In this document: positions 36,401 through 42,879 of the stretch, piece by piece
Position numbering within the stretch: the first letter of the stretch is position 1
Layout of the letters: each line of letters begins with the position of its first letter
Source: Dendrophyllia cribrosa
Taxonomy: Eukaryota > Cnidaria > Anthozoa > Scleractinia > Dendrophylliidae
Direction of reading: 5' to 3'
Assembly (NCBI GenBank): GCA_024195265.1
Contig: JAJLRJ010000006.1
Span: forward strand, 31,500,934 to 31,564,933
Length of the DNA: 64,000 bases
Notes under the pieces: generated by a model
What the model saw: only the letters and a program-made list of their open reading frames with translations
What the model was told of the DNA's origin: nothing
Databases searched by the model: none
Program-made: the position numbers and the translations under genes

Positions 36401-37381
36401 TGACCAAAGTCTACATTAGGTCAAGATAACATTACGTAACACGTTTTGACGCTCGATACAATTACCTACATGTTTCAAGCAACATGTTCCCCAAAAAACA
36501 TAGAATTCATAATCGTACGCCTTGAAAATCATTGCTATGCACGAGAGACATTAAACAGTAAGAATGTTACCTAACCGAAAAAAAATATATACCGAGGCAT
36601 TTTTCAAAACTGCGTGTATATGAAATTTAACACGCATATTTTTTTAGATTAAGGTCAAGTCAAGAAACCACTGTATTGAAATTATTGAAATAGCGAGAGC
36701 TTGAATTTTTGATAAAATACGGCCAAATAAATTGCTCTCTCATCTAACGTTCTCTAAAATCTCAGTTAACCAAATCAACCTATGAATATATGGCTTTGTC
36801 AGGCCACAATCGTGCGCTCGCTAAACAGCTTTCAAAAAATATCCCACTCGACTCTTGTGTTCTTATTGATAGCATCTAACAAAAATGTGCTAACAAAAAT
36901 GCAACAAGAATGTCCCCACAAATTCACTAAAAAGTCTATTAATAGTATCTAACAAAAATTTTGCTAACAAAAATGCACAAAGAATGCATGTTAGACCACA
37001 TTATACTCCTGTAAGTTAAACATTAACTTACAGGAGATAAAAACGTTGTTTAAGTCCATAAATTGATCTGTCCTATCTAAGTATTCGCAAAAAGATGACG
37101 TTTGAATTTCATTTTAGGGTCAGGGACATCACAAAGTTTTGAACCAAAATTATTAAATTTATAATTCGTAAATATATGATCTAGACGCACCTTCTCAAAT
37201 GTTCTTCGAGGCATTCTTTACAAAACCTGTGCCCGCATCTCGTAAGAACAGGCTCCCTTAACGGCAAATGACAGATTAAACATTGAAGATCATCTTCAAC
37301 TTCACCCACAAACTCCTCATCATGACCTGAAGGTAAGCGATTGCGTGGCGCTTCCGCCATACTGTAAAACCAGTTCGCCAC
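2427..37381 (-). CDS. TRAF-type signalling adaptor / E3 ligase, seven exons
   Basis: I join seven minus-strand exons: 37381-37191, 25338-25275, 23835-23734, 23307-23143, 19668-19594, 18191-18114 and 3161-2427. The lengths 191, 64, 102, 165, 75, 78 and 735 give 1410 bp, or 469 residues. That is the usual size of a TRAF4-like protein. Every junction is GT..AG and the phases agree. Order: RING (C34, C37, C49, H51, C54, C57, C74, D77), TRAF-type zinc fingers (about 86-240), coiled coil (about 250-315), and TRAF-C/MATH domain (about 318-469). TRAFs trimerise through the coiled coil and MATH domain, bind receptor tails in the cytoplasm and ubiquitinate partners in NF-kB/JNK signalling. The gene covers 35 kb because its introns are full of transposons. 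The family call is firm; the exact orthologue is not. Confidence 0.9.
3551..3668 (+). repeat. Left terminal inverted repeat of the Tc1-like element
   Basis: It is the reverse complement of 16139-16267 over about 120 bp. Shared pieces include AGACAAAGTTTTTGATTAG, CTTTCGAATGGCTTCCGTT and GGCGGAGTT. The right copy has a short extra TTTTTGACA duplication. Confidence 0.88.
3764..4684 (+). pseudogene. Tc1/mariner-like transposase, N-terminal half, frameshifted
   Basis: A start at 3764 (MNQDKNA) is followed by a likely intron 3786-3908 (GTAAGT..CTGCAG). A paired-like helix-turn-helix region follows (RILYLHHDGHGERQIAREVR, then VSHTFVGNVIGRY), which would bind the terminal repeats. The frame breaks near 4262-4267, where a one-base change puts SQINKVSQKQ in the next frame. 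The first catalytic Asp lies in HFLDESS (about 4420). The frame shifts again near 4480-4500 and continues as TINLLHSVNGVDFFNI to GDCV, where inserted LINE sequence begins. The remainder is at 14507-14779. Confidence 0.8.
4685..5730 (+). mobile_element. 5'-truncated non-LTR retrotransposon (CR1/Jockey-like) 3' end
   Basis: The sequence encodes the end of a LINE reverse transcriptase and its tail: WYKANFLHANQKKYQVL, LRILGVNIDDDLTFSDHI, LYLTAVLPNLTYCQSVWHF, then after a frame change RVQERALRVIF and YKVRYGLAPNYIAEIF. The catalytic palm is missing, as expected for 5' truncation. The 3' part is AT-rich and ends in TTATTATTATT, like the simple repeat tails of CR1/L2-type elements. Its left edge interrupts the transposase right after GDCV. 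Confidence 0.8.
5834..5952. repeat. 33-bp tandem repeat, 3.6 copies
   Basis: The unit starts CCAGAATTCACTGCGCCACG and ends CATTTTGGG. Copies begin at 5834, 5867, 5900 and 5933, nearly identical; the last is partial. Confidence 0.92.
6550..6575. repeat. (ATT)n microsatellite
   Basis: About eight uninterrupted TTA/ATT units. Confidence 0.95.
6946..6971. repeat. (ATT)n microsatellite
   Basis: About eight ATT units. Confidence 0.95.
7204..7367. mobile_element. Short TTAA-flanked MITE
   Basis: TTAA at 7200-7203 and 7368-7371 flanks inverted repeats AGGCCCATGTTCACC / GGTGAACATGGGCCT, with further inner similarity (CTTTGCGC). It is 164 bp and non-coding, of a family different from the 464-909 pair. 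Confidence 0.88.
7386..7471. repeat. Inverted repeat around AAGTTGTGTAATAC
   Basis: The left arm TTCAGCATAAAGTTGTGTAA pairs with the right arm TTACACAACTTTTTACTGAA across a loop of about 25 bases. Confidence 0.75.
7480..11070. other. AT-rich non-coding stretch, nested insert
   Basis: This is part of the DNA separating the two halves of the Tc1-like transposase. I see only short ORFs without recognisable motifs, several ACATGTA clusters and small homopolymer runs. No gene is supported. Confidence 0.55.
11076..11912. mobile_element. Foldback-like repeat with poly-C tract
   Basis: Left-end motifs TCAATTCCAAGCCC and GGCATTTGTCAGGCAT reappear reverse-complemented at about 11855-11905 (ATGCCTGACAAATGCC, GGGCTTGGAATTGA). 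The left arm carries a run of 28 C at 11101-11128. Exact ends and target duplication are unclear. Confidence 0.55.
12282..13109. mobile_element. hAT-like non-autonomous element
   Basis: The ends are CAGGGC(AT) and GCCCTG, flanked on both sides by TGATAT (12276-12281, 13110-13115). Inside each end is a dense run of ATCGA/TCGAT motifs (12300-12420, 13000-13095), like the CAGGG(G)TGTAACGAT ends of hAT MITEs. No transposase ORF. Confidence 0.65.
14507..14779 (+). pseudogene. Tc1/mariner-like transposase, C-terminal part
   Basis: The sequence restarts at IMDNCGFHKGRLVEPVLRG, with the second catalytic Asp codon at 14510. The third catalytic residue is the Glu of FNTCEL (codon 14627-14629), 38 residues later, giving a DD38E spacing. 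The linker QPPYSPDFN is diagnostic of the IS630/Tc1/mariner DDE domain. It ends at a stop at 14777-14779. Sequence before 14507 belongs to the nested insertion, so this piece cannot be translated with its N-terminal half in the present copy. Confidence 0.85.
15117..16091 (-). pseudogene. PB1-domain and zinc-knuckle accessory protein of the Tc1-like element
   Basis: The start at 16091 gives MASYQVKVEYGEQRF. Residues 1-80 look like a PB1 domain with the basic-face lysine K7 and an acidic OPCA loop (RYRDEDGDMVNISKEDV, D53-D57), so it could self-assemble head to tail. A linker and short coiled coil follow (VQVKTAKEEMDKLNQQEK), then a CCHC-like zinc knuckle (CNNCHAAGH). A basic C-terminal part contains RIQLNRDLLVLQRAMNNRIP and ends near 15117. 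At least two frameshifts (near 15.65-15.7 kb and in an A-run after the knuckle) break it. It begins about 50 bp inside the right terminal repeat and converges on the transposase. Function is inferred only: nucleic-acid binding and oligomerisation. Confidence 0.7.
16139..16267 (-). repeat. Right terminal inverted repeat of the Tc1-like element
   Basis: It is the reverse complement of 3551-3668, ends CGCTTCACTG and is followed by the TA duplication. Confidence 0.88.
16335..17665. repeat. Segmental duplication of the TRAF last intron (copy A)
   Basis: Long blocks match 49196-50870, for example GCGGTAGAACCATCGCGT, TAGCAGTCGCTATCAGTACT and CTAACAGCG followed by CTCTGAACAAGCTTAACTAA. Both copies sit on the same side of a TRAF MATH exon. 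Copy A carries the Tc1-like element between exon and intron block; copy B does not. No coding sequence is evident. Confidence 0.8.
18114..18191 (-). CDS. TRAF gene exon 6: zinc finger
   Basis: It follows a T-rich tract and TTTTAG and encodes IPNHIENDCPLTLVCCPYVQ then MGCNKK (26 codons). The C-x6-C-type spacing and the MGC motif are typical of TRAF zinc fingers. The donor is AAAAAG|GTTTGT. Phase 0 joins to the VQRK start of exon 7. Confidence 0.88.
19326..19372. repeat. 12-bp tandem repeat (ATTAAAATCATG)4
   Basis: Four perfect 12-bp units, each containing the palindrome CATGATTAAAATCATG when joined. Confidence 0.92.
19594..19668 (-). CDS. TRAF gene exon 5: zinc finger
   Basis: The acceptor TTTTTACAG precedes NHNEKCNKLPLPCPNSCDDS and IPREM (25 codons), with donor ATG|GTAAGT. 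The C..P.CPN.C pattern is a TRAF-type finger. Both boundaries are phase 0. Confidence 0.9.
20461..20510 (-). ncRNA. Hammerhead-like ribozyme motif (Penelope tail, minus copy)
   Basis: On the minus strand: GATTCGCT, CCGACGA, a GGGC/GCTC stem, GAAAC, then GTC and AGC closing back toward GAATC. Penelope elements are known to carry hammerheads with a very short stem III. The usual CUGANGA core reads CCGACGA here. Confidence 0.5.
21078..22453 (+). pseudogene. Penelope-like reverse transcriptase plus GIY-YIG endonuclease, 5'-truncated
   Basis: The open frame begins inside the RT domain (YYKQVNGVAMGTKMGPSYAN) and includes the catalytic YIDDC box, then a linker with a zinc-like stretch (CTRCNTCPF-type, here CARTRCNTCPF). 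The GIY-YIG endonuclease (VIYCITCTFCKKIYIGETGR, then RLGDRFREHL) follows. This domain order is diagnostic of Penelope-like elements. The N-terminal RT is missing, and an extra A near 22206 shifts the frame after NLEQK, so the true end (IIFQIGTLKPHG in the other copies) is lost. Dead copy. Confidence 0.88.
22363..22412 (+). ncRNA. Hammerhead-like ribozyme motif (Penelope tail, plus copy)
   Basis: GATTCGCT pairs with the AGC...CGAATC arm and encloses CCGACGA, a short stem II, GAAAC and the GTC cleavage triplet. As in the other three tails, the core has C where the hammerhead consensus has U4, so cleavage activity is doubtful. Confidence 0.5.
23143..23307 (-). CDS. TRAF gene exon 4: two zinc fingers
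   Basis: After TTTCTAACAG comes VHLETCPSKVVSCTNENC, then LEQHVTITCEWRIIECKYC and EPHPECHMQ (55 codons), donor CAG|GTGAAA. The repeated C-x6-C and H-x3-5-C patterns are TRAF-type fingers. Both boundaries are phase 0. Confidence 0.92.
23447..23475. repeat. (ATC)n microsatellite
   Basis: About nine ATC units in the intron between TRAF exons 3 and 4. Confidence 0.92.
23734..23835 (-). CDS. TRAF gene exon 3: first zinc finger
   Basis: The acceptor ATTTTAG precedes DVFPDKPTGRKILSFAIKC and then PSEDCDWTGELRSKE (34 codons), donor GAG|GTAAAA. DVFPDK..RKIL is the usual join from the TRAF RING to the first finger. Both boundaries are phase 0. Confidence 0.92.
24070..24563. mobile_element. MITE rich in ACATGTTT
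   Basis: The ends GTTGTGTTCACACTAGGGCG and (reverse complement) GCTGTGTTCACATCAGCACC are inverted. The inside has many AAACATGTTT/ACACGTTT motifs. It is about 490 bp, non-coding, with no certain target duplication. Confidence 0.6.
24952..25095. repeat. CCTCCTCCCCCCA minisatellite
   Basis: About eleven units of 11-14 bp differing mainly in C-run length, strongly strand-asymmetric. The proline/serine-rich and glycine-rich frames through it are repeat artefacts. Confidence 0.9.
25275..25338 (-). CDS. TRAF gene exon 2: end of RING
   Basis: The acceptor AACCACAG precedes 64 bp coding (R)QEVQAQPLTCPADREGLDRD W. The first base completes the split Arg codon of exon 1, and the last codon ends in phase 0 at TGG|GTAAAT. 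C74 and D77 in TCPAD are the final RING ligands; Asp in this place is typical of TRAF RINGs. Confidence 0.88.
26040..26550. mobile_element. hAT-like MITE
   Basis: The ends CTAGGGGTGTAACGATT and (reverse complement) CTAGTGGTGTAACGATT match known hAT termini. A-rich flanks on both sides could be the duplication. It is about 510 bp and non-coding, with many TTCGATT motifs near the ends. Confidence 0.78.
26733..27878. mobile_element. Internally deleted DNA transposon with ATGAAT duplication
   Basis: Inverted ends ACACCCCTCTGTAACAGACC / GGTCTGTTACAGAGGGGTGT are flanked by ATGAAT at 26727-26732 and 27879-27884. It is 1146 bp. At 27124 a plus-strand reading frame MADTSSEKDSSSSLSDFSDN looks like the acidic start of a protein-coding exon and stops soon after, as in a deletion derivative of a coding element. 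Confidence 0.72.
29035..29490 (+). pseudogene. Fragment of a repeated cnidarian-type gene, function unknown
   Basis: The open frame reads KSHMRIYLNSGHD, then TPAQMKDAILSSGG, EGISQLNNVEYNDDG and IRVWKAYGTGPGKVLKIQ, then LFACPED. It starts within what looks like the end of a C2H2 finger (..H...SGH) and breaks off at a would-be next finger (CPED). I do not assign a function. It has no splice context and is followed at once by retroelement-like DNA. Confidence 0.4.
29500..30460. repeat. Putative LTR/leader of the BEL-like element with direct repeats
   Basis: Two sets of internal direct repeats: GCAGGCGAAAACGTGACGCC at about 29836 and 30140, and ACATGAACCTTCCTCGTTCT at about 29918 and 30061, each continuing for 50-70 bp. 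They precede the gag frame. No matching 3' LTR is present in the window. Confidence 0.5.
30481..31204 (+). pseudogene. BEL/Pao-like gag remnant
   Basis: The first frame (MSDNGRRNQTLPLF..., with coiled coil LRKKLQAEKLALELKMAE) shifts near 30830 into a second frame (FNSAPNTQNITGDKRPGEQ). That frame contains MLPAFIKIVKPNIMKFSGNP and LEYSKFKAAFKVEIDKRGVY, the start of the DUF1759-type gag region typical of BEL/Pao elements. It stops at 31204 with no protease or reverse transcriptase after it, so only the 5' part of an element is left. Confidence 0.65.
31616..32030. mobile_element. Harbinger-like MITE with internal tandem motif
   Basis: TAA lies on both sides (31613-31615, 32031-32033), with inverted ends GGCCCCGATCACACTAATGC / GCATTGGTGTGGTCGGGGCC. 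Inside, the block TTTCAAAAGTCTCCGTTTTC with CACCTGTCCACACTAG recurs three or four times. It is 415 bp and non-coding. Confidence 0.75.
32031..34316. mobile_element. AACGGAT-rich foldback-like element
   Basis: The left end CTAACAGATATCTGTTAAAC AGCTTG resembles the reverse complement of about 34288-34316 (CTAACGGATATTCGTTTAAC GGCTTG). The terminal zones are dense in AACGGAT/ATCCGTT. The right part holds two imperfect copies (33781-33900 and 34171-34306) of the same 120-bp block. It contains the mariner-like MITE at 32230-32507. Ends are approximate. Confidence 0.45.
32230..32507. mobile_element. TA-flanked mariner-like foldback MITE
   Basis: TA at 32228-32229 and 32508-32509, ends CAGTGC..ACACTCGAACC, and inverted arms of about 95 bp with few mismatches around a short loop. 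It shares the CAGTG start with the 12.7-kb Tc1-like element. Non-coding. Confidence 0.8.
34880..35345 (-). pseudogene. LINE reverse transcriptase fragment
   Basis: Minus-strand frames read ISLDQEKAFDRVNYDFLQRV, then after a frame break GWFSPAFVLEGGVRQGDPLS PL and AETLGQAIRREPSIEGRPNS. DQEKAFDRV holds the first catalytic Asp of an RT palm, and GVRQGDPLSP is the next conserved block. The YADD region and everything else are absent. L1/Tx1-like by motif, old and broken. Confidence 0.72.
35350..37000. other. Intron 1 stretch, no gene seen
   Basis: AT-rich non-coding DNA of the large first TRAF intron. It contains a 19-C run at 36130-36148 and a loosely duplicated CTAACAAAAATG segment at 36880-36985. 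Confidence 0.5.
37006..37036. repeat. Perfect short hairpin CTCCTGTAAGTTA
   Basis: Thirteen-base arms CTCCTGTAAGTTA / TAACTTACAGGAG with a 5-base loop. Confidence 0.85.
37191..37381 (-). CDS. TRAF gene exon 1: N-terminus and RING
   Basis: Starts MANWFYSMAEAPRN (Met8 is an alternative start). An acidic stretch EEFVGEVEDD precedes the RING: CLICHLPL, VLTRCGHRFCKEC, LEEHLRR. Ligands C34, C37, C49, H51, C54 and C57 are intact; the last pair is in exon 2. Donor GAGAAG|GTGCGT leaves a split codon (two bases) that exon 2 completes. Confidence 0.9.
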
Positions 37382-37392
37382 TGAGTTATTTC

Positions 37393-37414
37393 GAAAGCGA
37401 AAGCATTGACGTCA
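37393..37414 (-). promoter_or_regulatory. IRF-like and CRE-like motifs upstream of the TRAF start
   Basis: GAAAGCGAAAGC (37393-37404) fits the GAAANNGAAA core bound by interferon regulatory factors. TGACGTCA (37407-37414) is a perfect CRE/ATF palindrome. Both lie 12-33 bp upstream of the start codon, where promoter or 5' UTR is expected. Function is inferred from sequence only. Confidence 0.35.
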
Positions 37415-38895
37415 AATTTGCGTATTTTAAAGTGACCTCGTATATAATCGCCGACTGGTTTACATTTTTACACTGCCGTGATTGTGTGACCTATCTCACG
37501 CAACTTTGTTGGAACTTTTCGCCGTCACGGGAGCGGATAAATTTTCTGTGGTCTTTCTTATCTATTTTTTGCTCGAATGGTTTTTGATAACCCGATCTTA
37601 ATTAGCATAGATTTTGGCGATTTATTCCTTCGCTTTCTCTCTGTAGTTAATGATTTGTTTGAGAAGCCTCAGAAGCTACATCTAACACTCGAAAGAATGT
37701 TTCATCAGTTATCCAAACACCTCTCAGTTACGCCTCGTTTTTTGACCTTTTTCCAGTTCTCGGTGTTTTGATATCCTGATGAAACGCTTTTCCTTTCCTC
37801 GTGTTTGACACAGCTCAGTATTTCAATTAACGTTGTCAGTGAGATGAAAGCTGAAAGCCAATACCGCAAGGTATTATGGGTATTTTTAATAGCCATCCCA
37901 GATTTCGGTTGTCAGTGCGGGCGCGACGGAAAATAAGCGACAATACTAACGTTTGCCTTCTTTTTTTTAAAGAGGCAAACAAAAACAGACACGAATCATA
38001 TTGCCTTCAAAGCGCTCCTTTATTTGACAGTATGGGGAGATAAAAGCATTAGGGAGCTTAAGCAGCCACGACGGCGGAGGCAGCGTGAACGGCACAAAAC
38101 AATAGGTTTAAAGTGCCTATGAAATGAAATTTATTTTTTGATGTATCGAAAGTTTCACCTTTTTAGACCTTGGAATAAAAGGTTTAAAGTGTTAGGGACG
38201 ATGCGAAATGCTTTTTTTATGGTCTTAAAGTTAGGTTGTTGGCGCTAAAAAGTGGCTCCAATTTGTGCGCGGCCAAAACCAGTGTCATATTACACTGTGA
38301 CGTAAATAGTTGTACAAACTGCTGCGGGAATATAGAGAACAAGAGAGCTGACAAGAGACGTCGCTAGAGGTGGACCAATATTATGTGGCGAGTGGCCTCA
38401 AACATACGAGATATTAGAATTCTTCGATAACAGAGGGTGTAACAAAGCTTTATTTTGCTCCAGAGGAAAATAGGCCGTCGAAATACACGAAATTTGTTCG
38501 TCGACATCGGAAAGGGTACGTCAAGCGATGTTGTTTTCAATGAAAGCGCTTATTGTTAAGATTAATATTATTTTGCAAAAGAAAATAACATTCCGGCCGG
38601 TGAGGCCGTTTAATCAAGCATAATTTTCCCAATCCATATCCTGTTTGGAAGTTCCTTCAAGCCTCGGCTCGACTGGAGAGCCGTCGAAGTCAGTGAGGCC
38701 TACAAAAATATACTGACTCGATCGGCGCTGACTGGCGAGTAATATAAATGTTTATACGGCATTCCGAATTATAAAATTCAAAGTGCAGCGACGCAAGTGT
38801 TCACTGGAAGGCGTCTATTCTACGGAACATCTATCAAAAATCTACACGTACAAATGCGTAAGACTATTCGAAACAAAATACATCGCTGAATCATT

Positions 38896-39304
38896 GGCCG
38901 TTTTTATGCTAGAGACGTTAAAGTCGTCTAGACGCAATTAACGTCTCAGACGTTAAATGCGTCTGGTATAAAAACGGGACGCATTAAAATAGATGGCCAC
39001 AGAGAAAAACACAGGAATTTCTAAAAAAAAAACTACCGGTATTCTCGGAAGTGACTGGACACGACTTAAAACTCGTCCCCAAATAAATTTTAAGAGCACG
39101 GATATGCAAATAGGGCCAAATTCGTCCTCGTTAAGGCCGTCCCGTTTTTATACTAGTCGTATTCAACGTCTGAGACGTTAAAGTCGTCTGTTAAGTGCGT
39201 CTGAACGTCTGGCTTATTTTCCGTTTTTATGCTAGACGTTAAAGTCGTCTCGAGACGACTTAAACGTCTCAGACGATATTAACGTCTGTAGCATAAAAAC
39301 GGCC
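38896..39304. mobile_element. MITE built from GACGTTAAAGTCGTCT palindromes
   Basis: Inverted ends GGCCGTTTTTATGCTAGA / GTAGCATAAAAACGGCC are flanked by ATT on both sides. Inner DNA repeats AGACGTTAA/TTAACGTCT blocks in both orientations, and a second TTTTTATACTAG motif lies inside. It is 409 bp and non-coding. Confidence 0.75.
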
Positions 39305-39915
39305 ATTGCGTGTTCGATCAGATCAATTTTTATACAATGAAATATAAATCAGACATAAATGTAAACACAATACTTTGAACTCACTTACAAGCCGCCAAGT
39401 GATTAAAATTTCCAGAAACGATCAATCGCTGGCAAGACACTGAACTAAGAAGCACAATTATTACGTATATACTTGAGTTCAAACATTTTGAATAAATAAC
39501 TAAAAAAATACGCTATCAAGGCACCTTGCCGCTAAAAATACACCATTCACGTTAAATTCAGCAAGCCGCCTGAAAAACACCACCTCGGATATGCATAACA
39601 TATCAGTATAATTTAGAAACTTTCAACTAGCAAGCCGCCAAGACATATCCTTCGCATTGAAAAAAGAACTTTAAGTAGACGAGCGAATTGCCAAGCCGAT
39701 AAAATTAGTTCATAACCTCCACGCGCGATCAATGAACTTCAGAGAAGAACGGCCGAGTCGCTAATGCGCTAATATCATGATTGTTTGTACTACAAATATA
39801 TCAATGAATGGGGTTAGTTTCTAGAGAAACTGTGGTGCTGCGTCGGTGGGGGGATGAAACACGAGAATTTAGTTTTATCGACTGAGTCGATAAGGTAAAT
39901 TGACCACCGTAAAAA

Positions 39916-39964
39916 GATTCAAATAGCTGACGTTTCGAGCGCTAGCCCTTCGTCGGAGCGAATC
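39916..39964 (-). ncRNA. Hammerhead-like ribozyme motif (locus 2, minus copy)
   Basis: The same order of elements as in locus 1: GATTCGCT, CCGACGA, stem II, GAAAC, GTC, AGC, and a closing strand ending GAATC. Core U4 is replaced by C. Confidence 0.5.
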
Positions 39965-40054
39965 AAGGAATTGTGGGTAGTGTGTGGTTTTATATAGTAA
40001 GCGGTGGAGCTACGCTATTGGTGGAAATTTGGTGACGTGAAAAACAAATGTAGA

Positions 40055-40940
40055 TTAGTTGAATGAAAAGCGTTCGTTGATTCCGTGGGGTTTGAGAGTG
40101 CCGATTTGAAAGATGATTTTTTGTTCTAGGTTTTTACGGCTTTCTGTGTTACCCTGGTGTAGGGAAAGGCCGCAGATTGTCATGTGTTGTTTAGAATGGT
40201 TAGTAAGATTAAAATGGCGCGCGACTGGTTTGGATGCGTCTTTGTCATTTTTTTCAACGTCTCGGAGATGTTCACGAAAACGGTCGCCCAGTCTCCTCCC
40301 TGTTTCGCCAATGTATATCTTTTTGCAAAAAGTACATGTTATGCAGTAGATAACATTTACGGAGGTGCATGTAAAACGATCAGTGATTTTAATAGATCGT
40401 TTGGGTCCTGTTATTTTGTCCGCGTTGTGAATGAAAGGACAAGTGTTACATCGTGTGCGTGTGCATTTGAAAGTTCCCGGTACATCGTCAGATTTCAGTG
40501 CGCTCGTAACTAGAAAGTTGCCTATGTTTTTGTCACGTTTGAATGAAATTAGTGGGGGTTGTGAAAAAATTCTGCCAGTTTCGGGGTCGTTTTGGAGTAA
40601 TTTGAATTTTTTTAAAATGATGCTTTTGACTGTGTTGTTGTGTGGGTGGAAAGTGAGGGTGAATGGAATTCTCTCGTTCTCTTCCATCTGTGGCATTTGT
40701 AGTGCTGATTGTCTGTCGATCTGTTGTGCACGTTGTTGGCCCGTATTAACAACAGAGTCAGGGTACCCACGTTTCTTGAAAAACTGGCACATTTCTTCTG
40801 ATTTGTTGGAAAAATCAGAGTCATCACTACATAGACGTCGAAGTCTGAGAAATTGAGAATACGGAATGGCGTTTTTAACGTGCGATGGATGTGAGGATGA
40901 ATGTAACAGATAACTGTGGGAATCTGTAGGTTTGTAGTAG
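40055..40940 (-). pseudogene. Penelope-like protein C-terminus (minus copy)
   Basis: Reads from YKPTDSHSYLLHSS through MCQFFKKRGYPDSVV to an intact GIY-YIG domain (KKIYIGETGRRLGDRFREHL) and ends IIFQIGTLKPHGINERFSFN. The RT domain is absent through 5' truncation. Frame changes occur near the upstream end. Confidence 0.82.
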
Positions 40941-40944
40941 AAGT

Positions 40945-41968
40945 TTGTAGAACTTAATCAATTCATAACTTCTGTCAATACTTTTCATCCAGCTCTAAAA
41001 TATACCTGGGAAATTTCCGAAACCTCAGTCGCTTTTCTTGACATTAATATTTCAATCAACGGTAACAGTTTATCCACAAGTGTGCACTACAAACCTACAG
41101 ATTCCCACAGTTATCTGTTACATTCATCCTCACATCCATCGCACGTTAAAAACGCCATTCCGTATTCTCAATTTCTCAGACTTCGACGTCTATGTAGTGA
41201 TGACTCTGATTTTTCCAACAAATCAGAAGAAATGTGCCAGTTTTTCAAGAAACGTGGGTACCCTGACTCTGTTGTTAATACGGGCCAACAACATGCACAA
41301 CAGATCGACAGACAATCAGCACTACAAATGCCACAGATGGAAGAGAACGAGAGAATTCCATTCACCCTCACTTACCACCCACACAACAACACAGTCAAAA
41401 GCATCATTTTAAAAAATTTCAAATTACTCCAAAACGACCCCGAAACTGGCAGAATTTTTTCACAACCCCCACTAATTTCATTCAAACGTGACAAAAACAT
41501 AGGCAACTTTCTAGTTACGACGCACTGAAATCTGACGATGTACCGGGAACTTTCAAATGCACACGCACACGATGTAACACTTGTCCTTTCATTCACAACG
41601 CGGACAAAATAACAGGACCCAAACGATCTATTAAAATCACTGATCGTTTTACATGCACCTCCGTAAATGTTATCTACTGCATAACATGTACTTTTTGCAA
41701 AAAGATATACATTGGCGAAACAGGGAGGAGACTGGGCGACCGTTTTCGTGAACATCTCCGAGACGTTGAAAAAAATGACAAAGACGCATCCAAACCAGTC
41801 GCGCGCCATTTTAATCTTACTAACCATTCTAAACAACACATGACAATCTGCGGCCTTTCCCTACACCAGGGTAACACAGAAAGCCGTAAAAACCTAGAAC
41901 AAAAAATCATCTTTCAAATCGGCACTCTCAAACCCCACGGAATCAACGAACGCTTTTCATTCAACTAA
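40945..41968 (+). pseudogene. Penelope-like protein, truncated (plus copy)
   Basis: Begins in the linker after the RT palm (ELNQFITSVNTFHPALKYTW) and ends with the GIY-YIG region and GINERFSFN. A one-base loss near 41520 (ACGACGCAC where the sister arm has an extra base) shifts the frame. The downstream GIY-YIG part continues in another frame. Confidence 0.82.
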
Positions 41969-42058
41969 TCTACATTTGTTTTTCACGTCACCAAATTTCC
42001 ACCAATAGCGTAGCTCCACCGCTTACTATATAAAACCACACACTACCCACAATTCCTT

Positions 42059-42108
42059 GATTCGCTCCGACGAAGGGCTAGCGCTCGAAACGTCAGCTAT
42101 TTGAATCT
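42059..42108 (+). ncRNA. Hammerhead-like ribozyme motif (locus 2, plus copy)
   Basis: GATTCGCT-CCGACGA-stem II-GAAAC-GTC-AGC and a closing TTGAATC strand. The U4-to-C core change is shared with the other three copies. Confidence 0.5.
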
Positions 42109-42879
42109 TTTTACGGTGGTCAATTTACCTTATCGACTCAGTCGATAAAACTAAATTCTCGTGCTACAAATATATCGTTCGCGTTCGATAAACGCTAGTC
42201 AACGAGCCACTAAAAAGAAATAACAAAAACGCCTCTGCGTTCAATAAGCTTACAACTCAACTGGCGAACCACTGAGACGCTGTGCTACTGAAATGTATAC
42301 CTTTCACGTTCAATAATCTAAATGATCAAAGTCCGTCTTCTTCATGTTCACTTCCTTCGCTGAAGCGGCACAGTCGGTTCGTCTCGCTACGGCAAAAGTA
42401 CAGTGCACACGATCATTTCAGTTGATCAAGAGTGATCCGAAACTGATCCTCTTCACCTTCAGAGGACTGTAAAGAAACAAATTAGGCGCTGTCTGACATT
42501 GACAAAAACGTTGGCAAAATGACCATCACGCTAAAGGATTCCAAGGGAATTATAGCGTAAACAAACCAATGTGTCATACTATTTACGTAATTTACGTCAT
42601 CACGCACGCCCACTCGCCCCCAGGCTCTCCAAAAATTGGAGCCACTTTTCAACCGAAGTGACGCATCTTCGAGGGGCTAAAAAACCGATTTTCTTTCTTT
42701 TCCTCGGGAAATGATTATTGTTTTCGTTCTTTGGACATAATAAACTAATGAAAAACGAAGAAAAAAAATTCATTTCATAGGCACTTTAATGAGCAAATAC
42801 ATGCCTGCACGTGCGTCGGTTTTACATTTTGGTACATTTCTTTGCCGTTCCCTGCAAAACAACAACTTCAAATGATTAA

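Larger units (their letters stand above)
39803..42163. mobile_element. Penelope-like retroelement, inverted pair, locus 2
   Basis: The minus copy (39803-about 40940) and plus copy (about 40945-42163) meet head to head with tails outward. A 13-bp duplication CTACAAATATATC flanks the pair at 39790-39802 and 42164-42176. The arms, over 1 kb, are almost identical. The architecture and duplication length match locus 1, and it sits inside the 4.7-kb TTAA element, so it came later. Confidence 0.88.
38112..42785. mobile_element. 4.7-kb TTAA-flanked element with nested insertions
   Basis: TTAA at 38108-38111 and 42786-42789 flanks inverted ends AGTGCCTATGAAATGAA / TTCATTTCATAGGCACT. Inner similarity continues (GTGGCTCCAATTT against AAATTGGAGCCAC). 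It contains the inverted Penelope pair and a smaller MITE. Without these the element would be about 1.9 kb. I see no transposase, so it is a non-autonomous piggyBac-like element. Confidence 0.78.
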
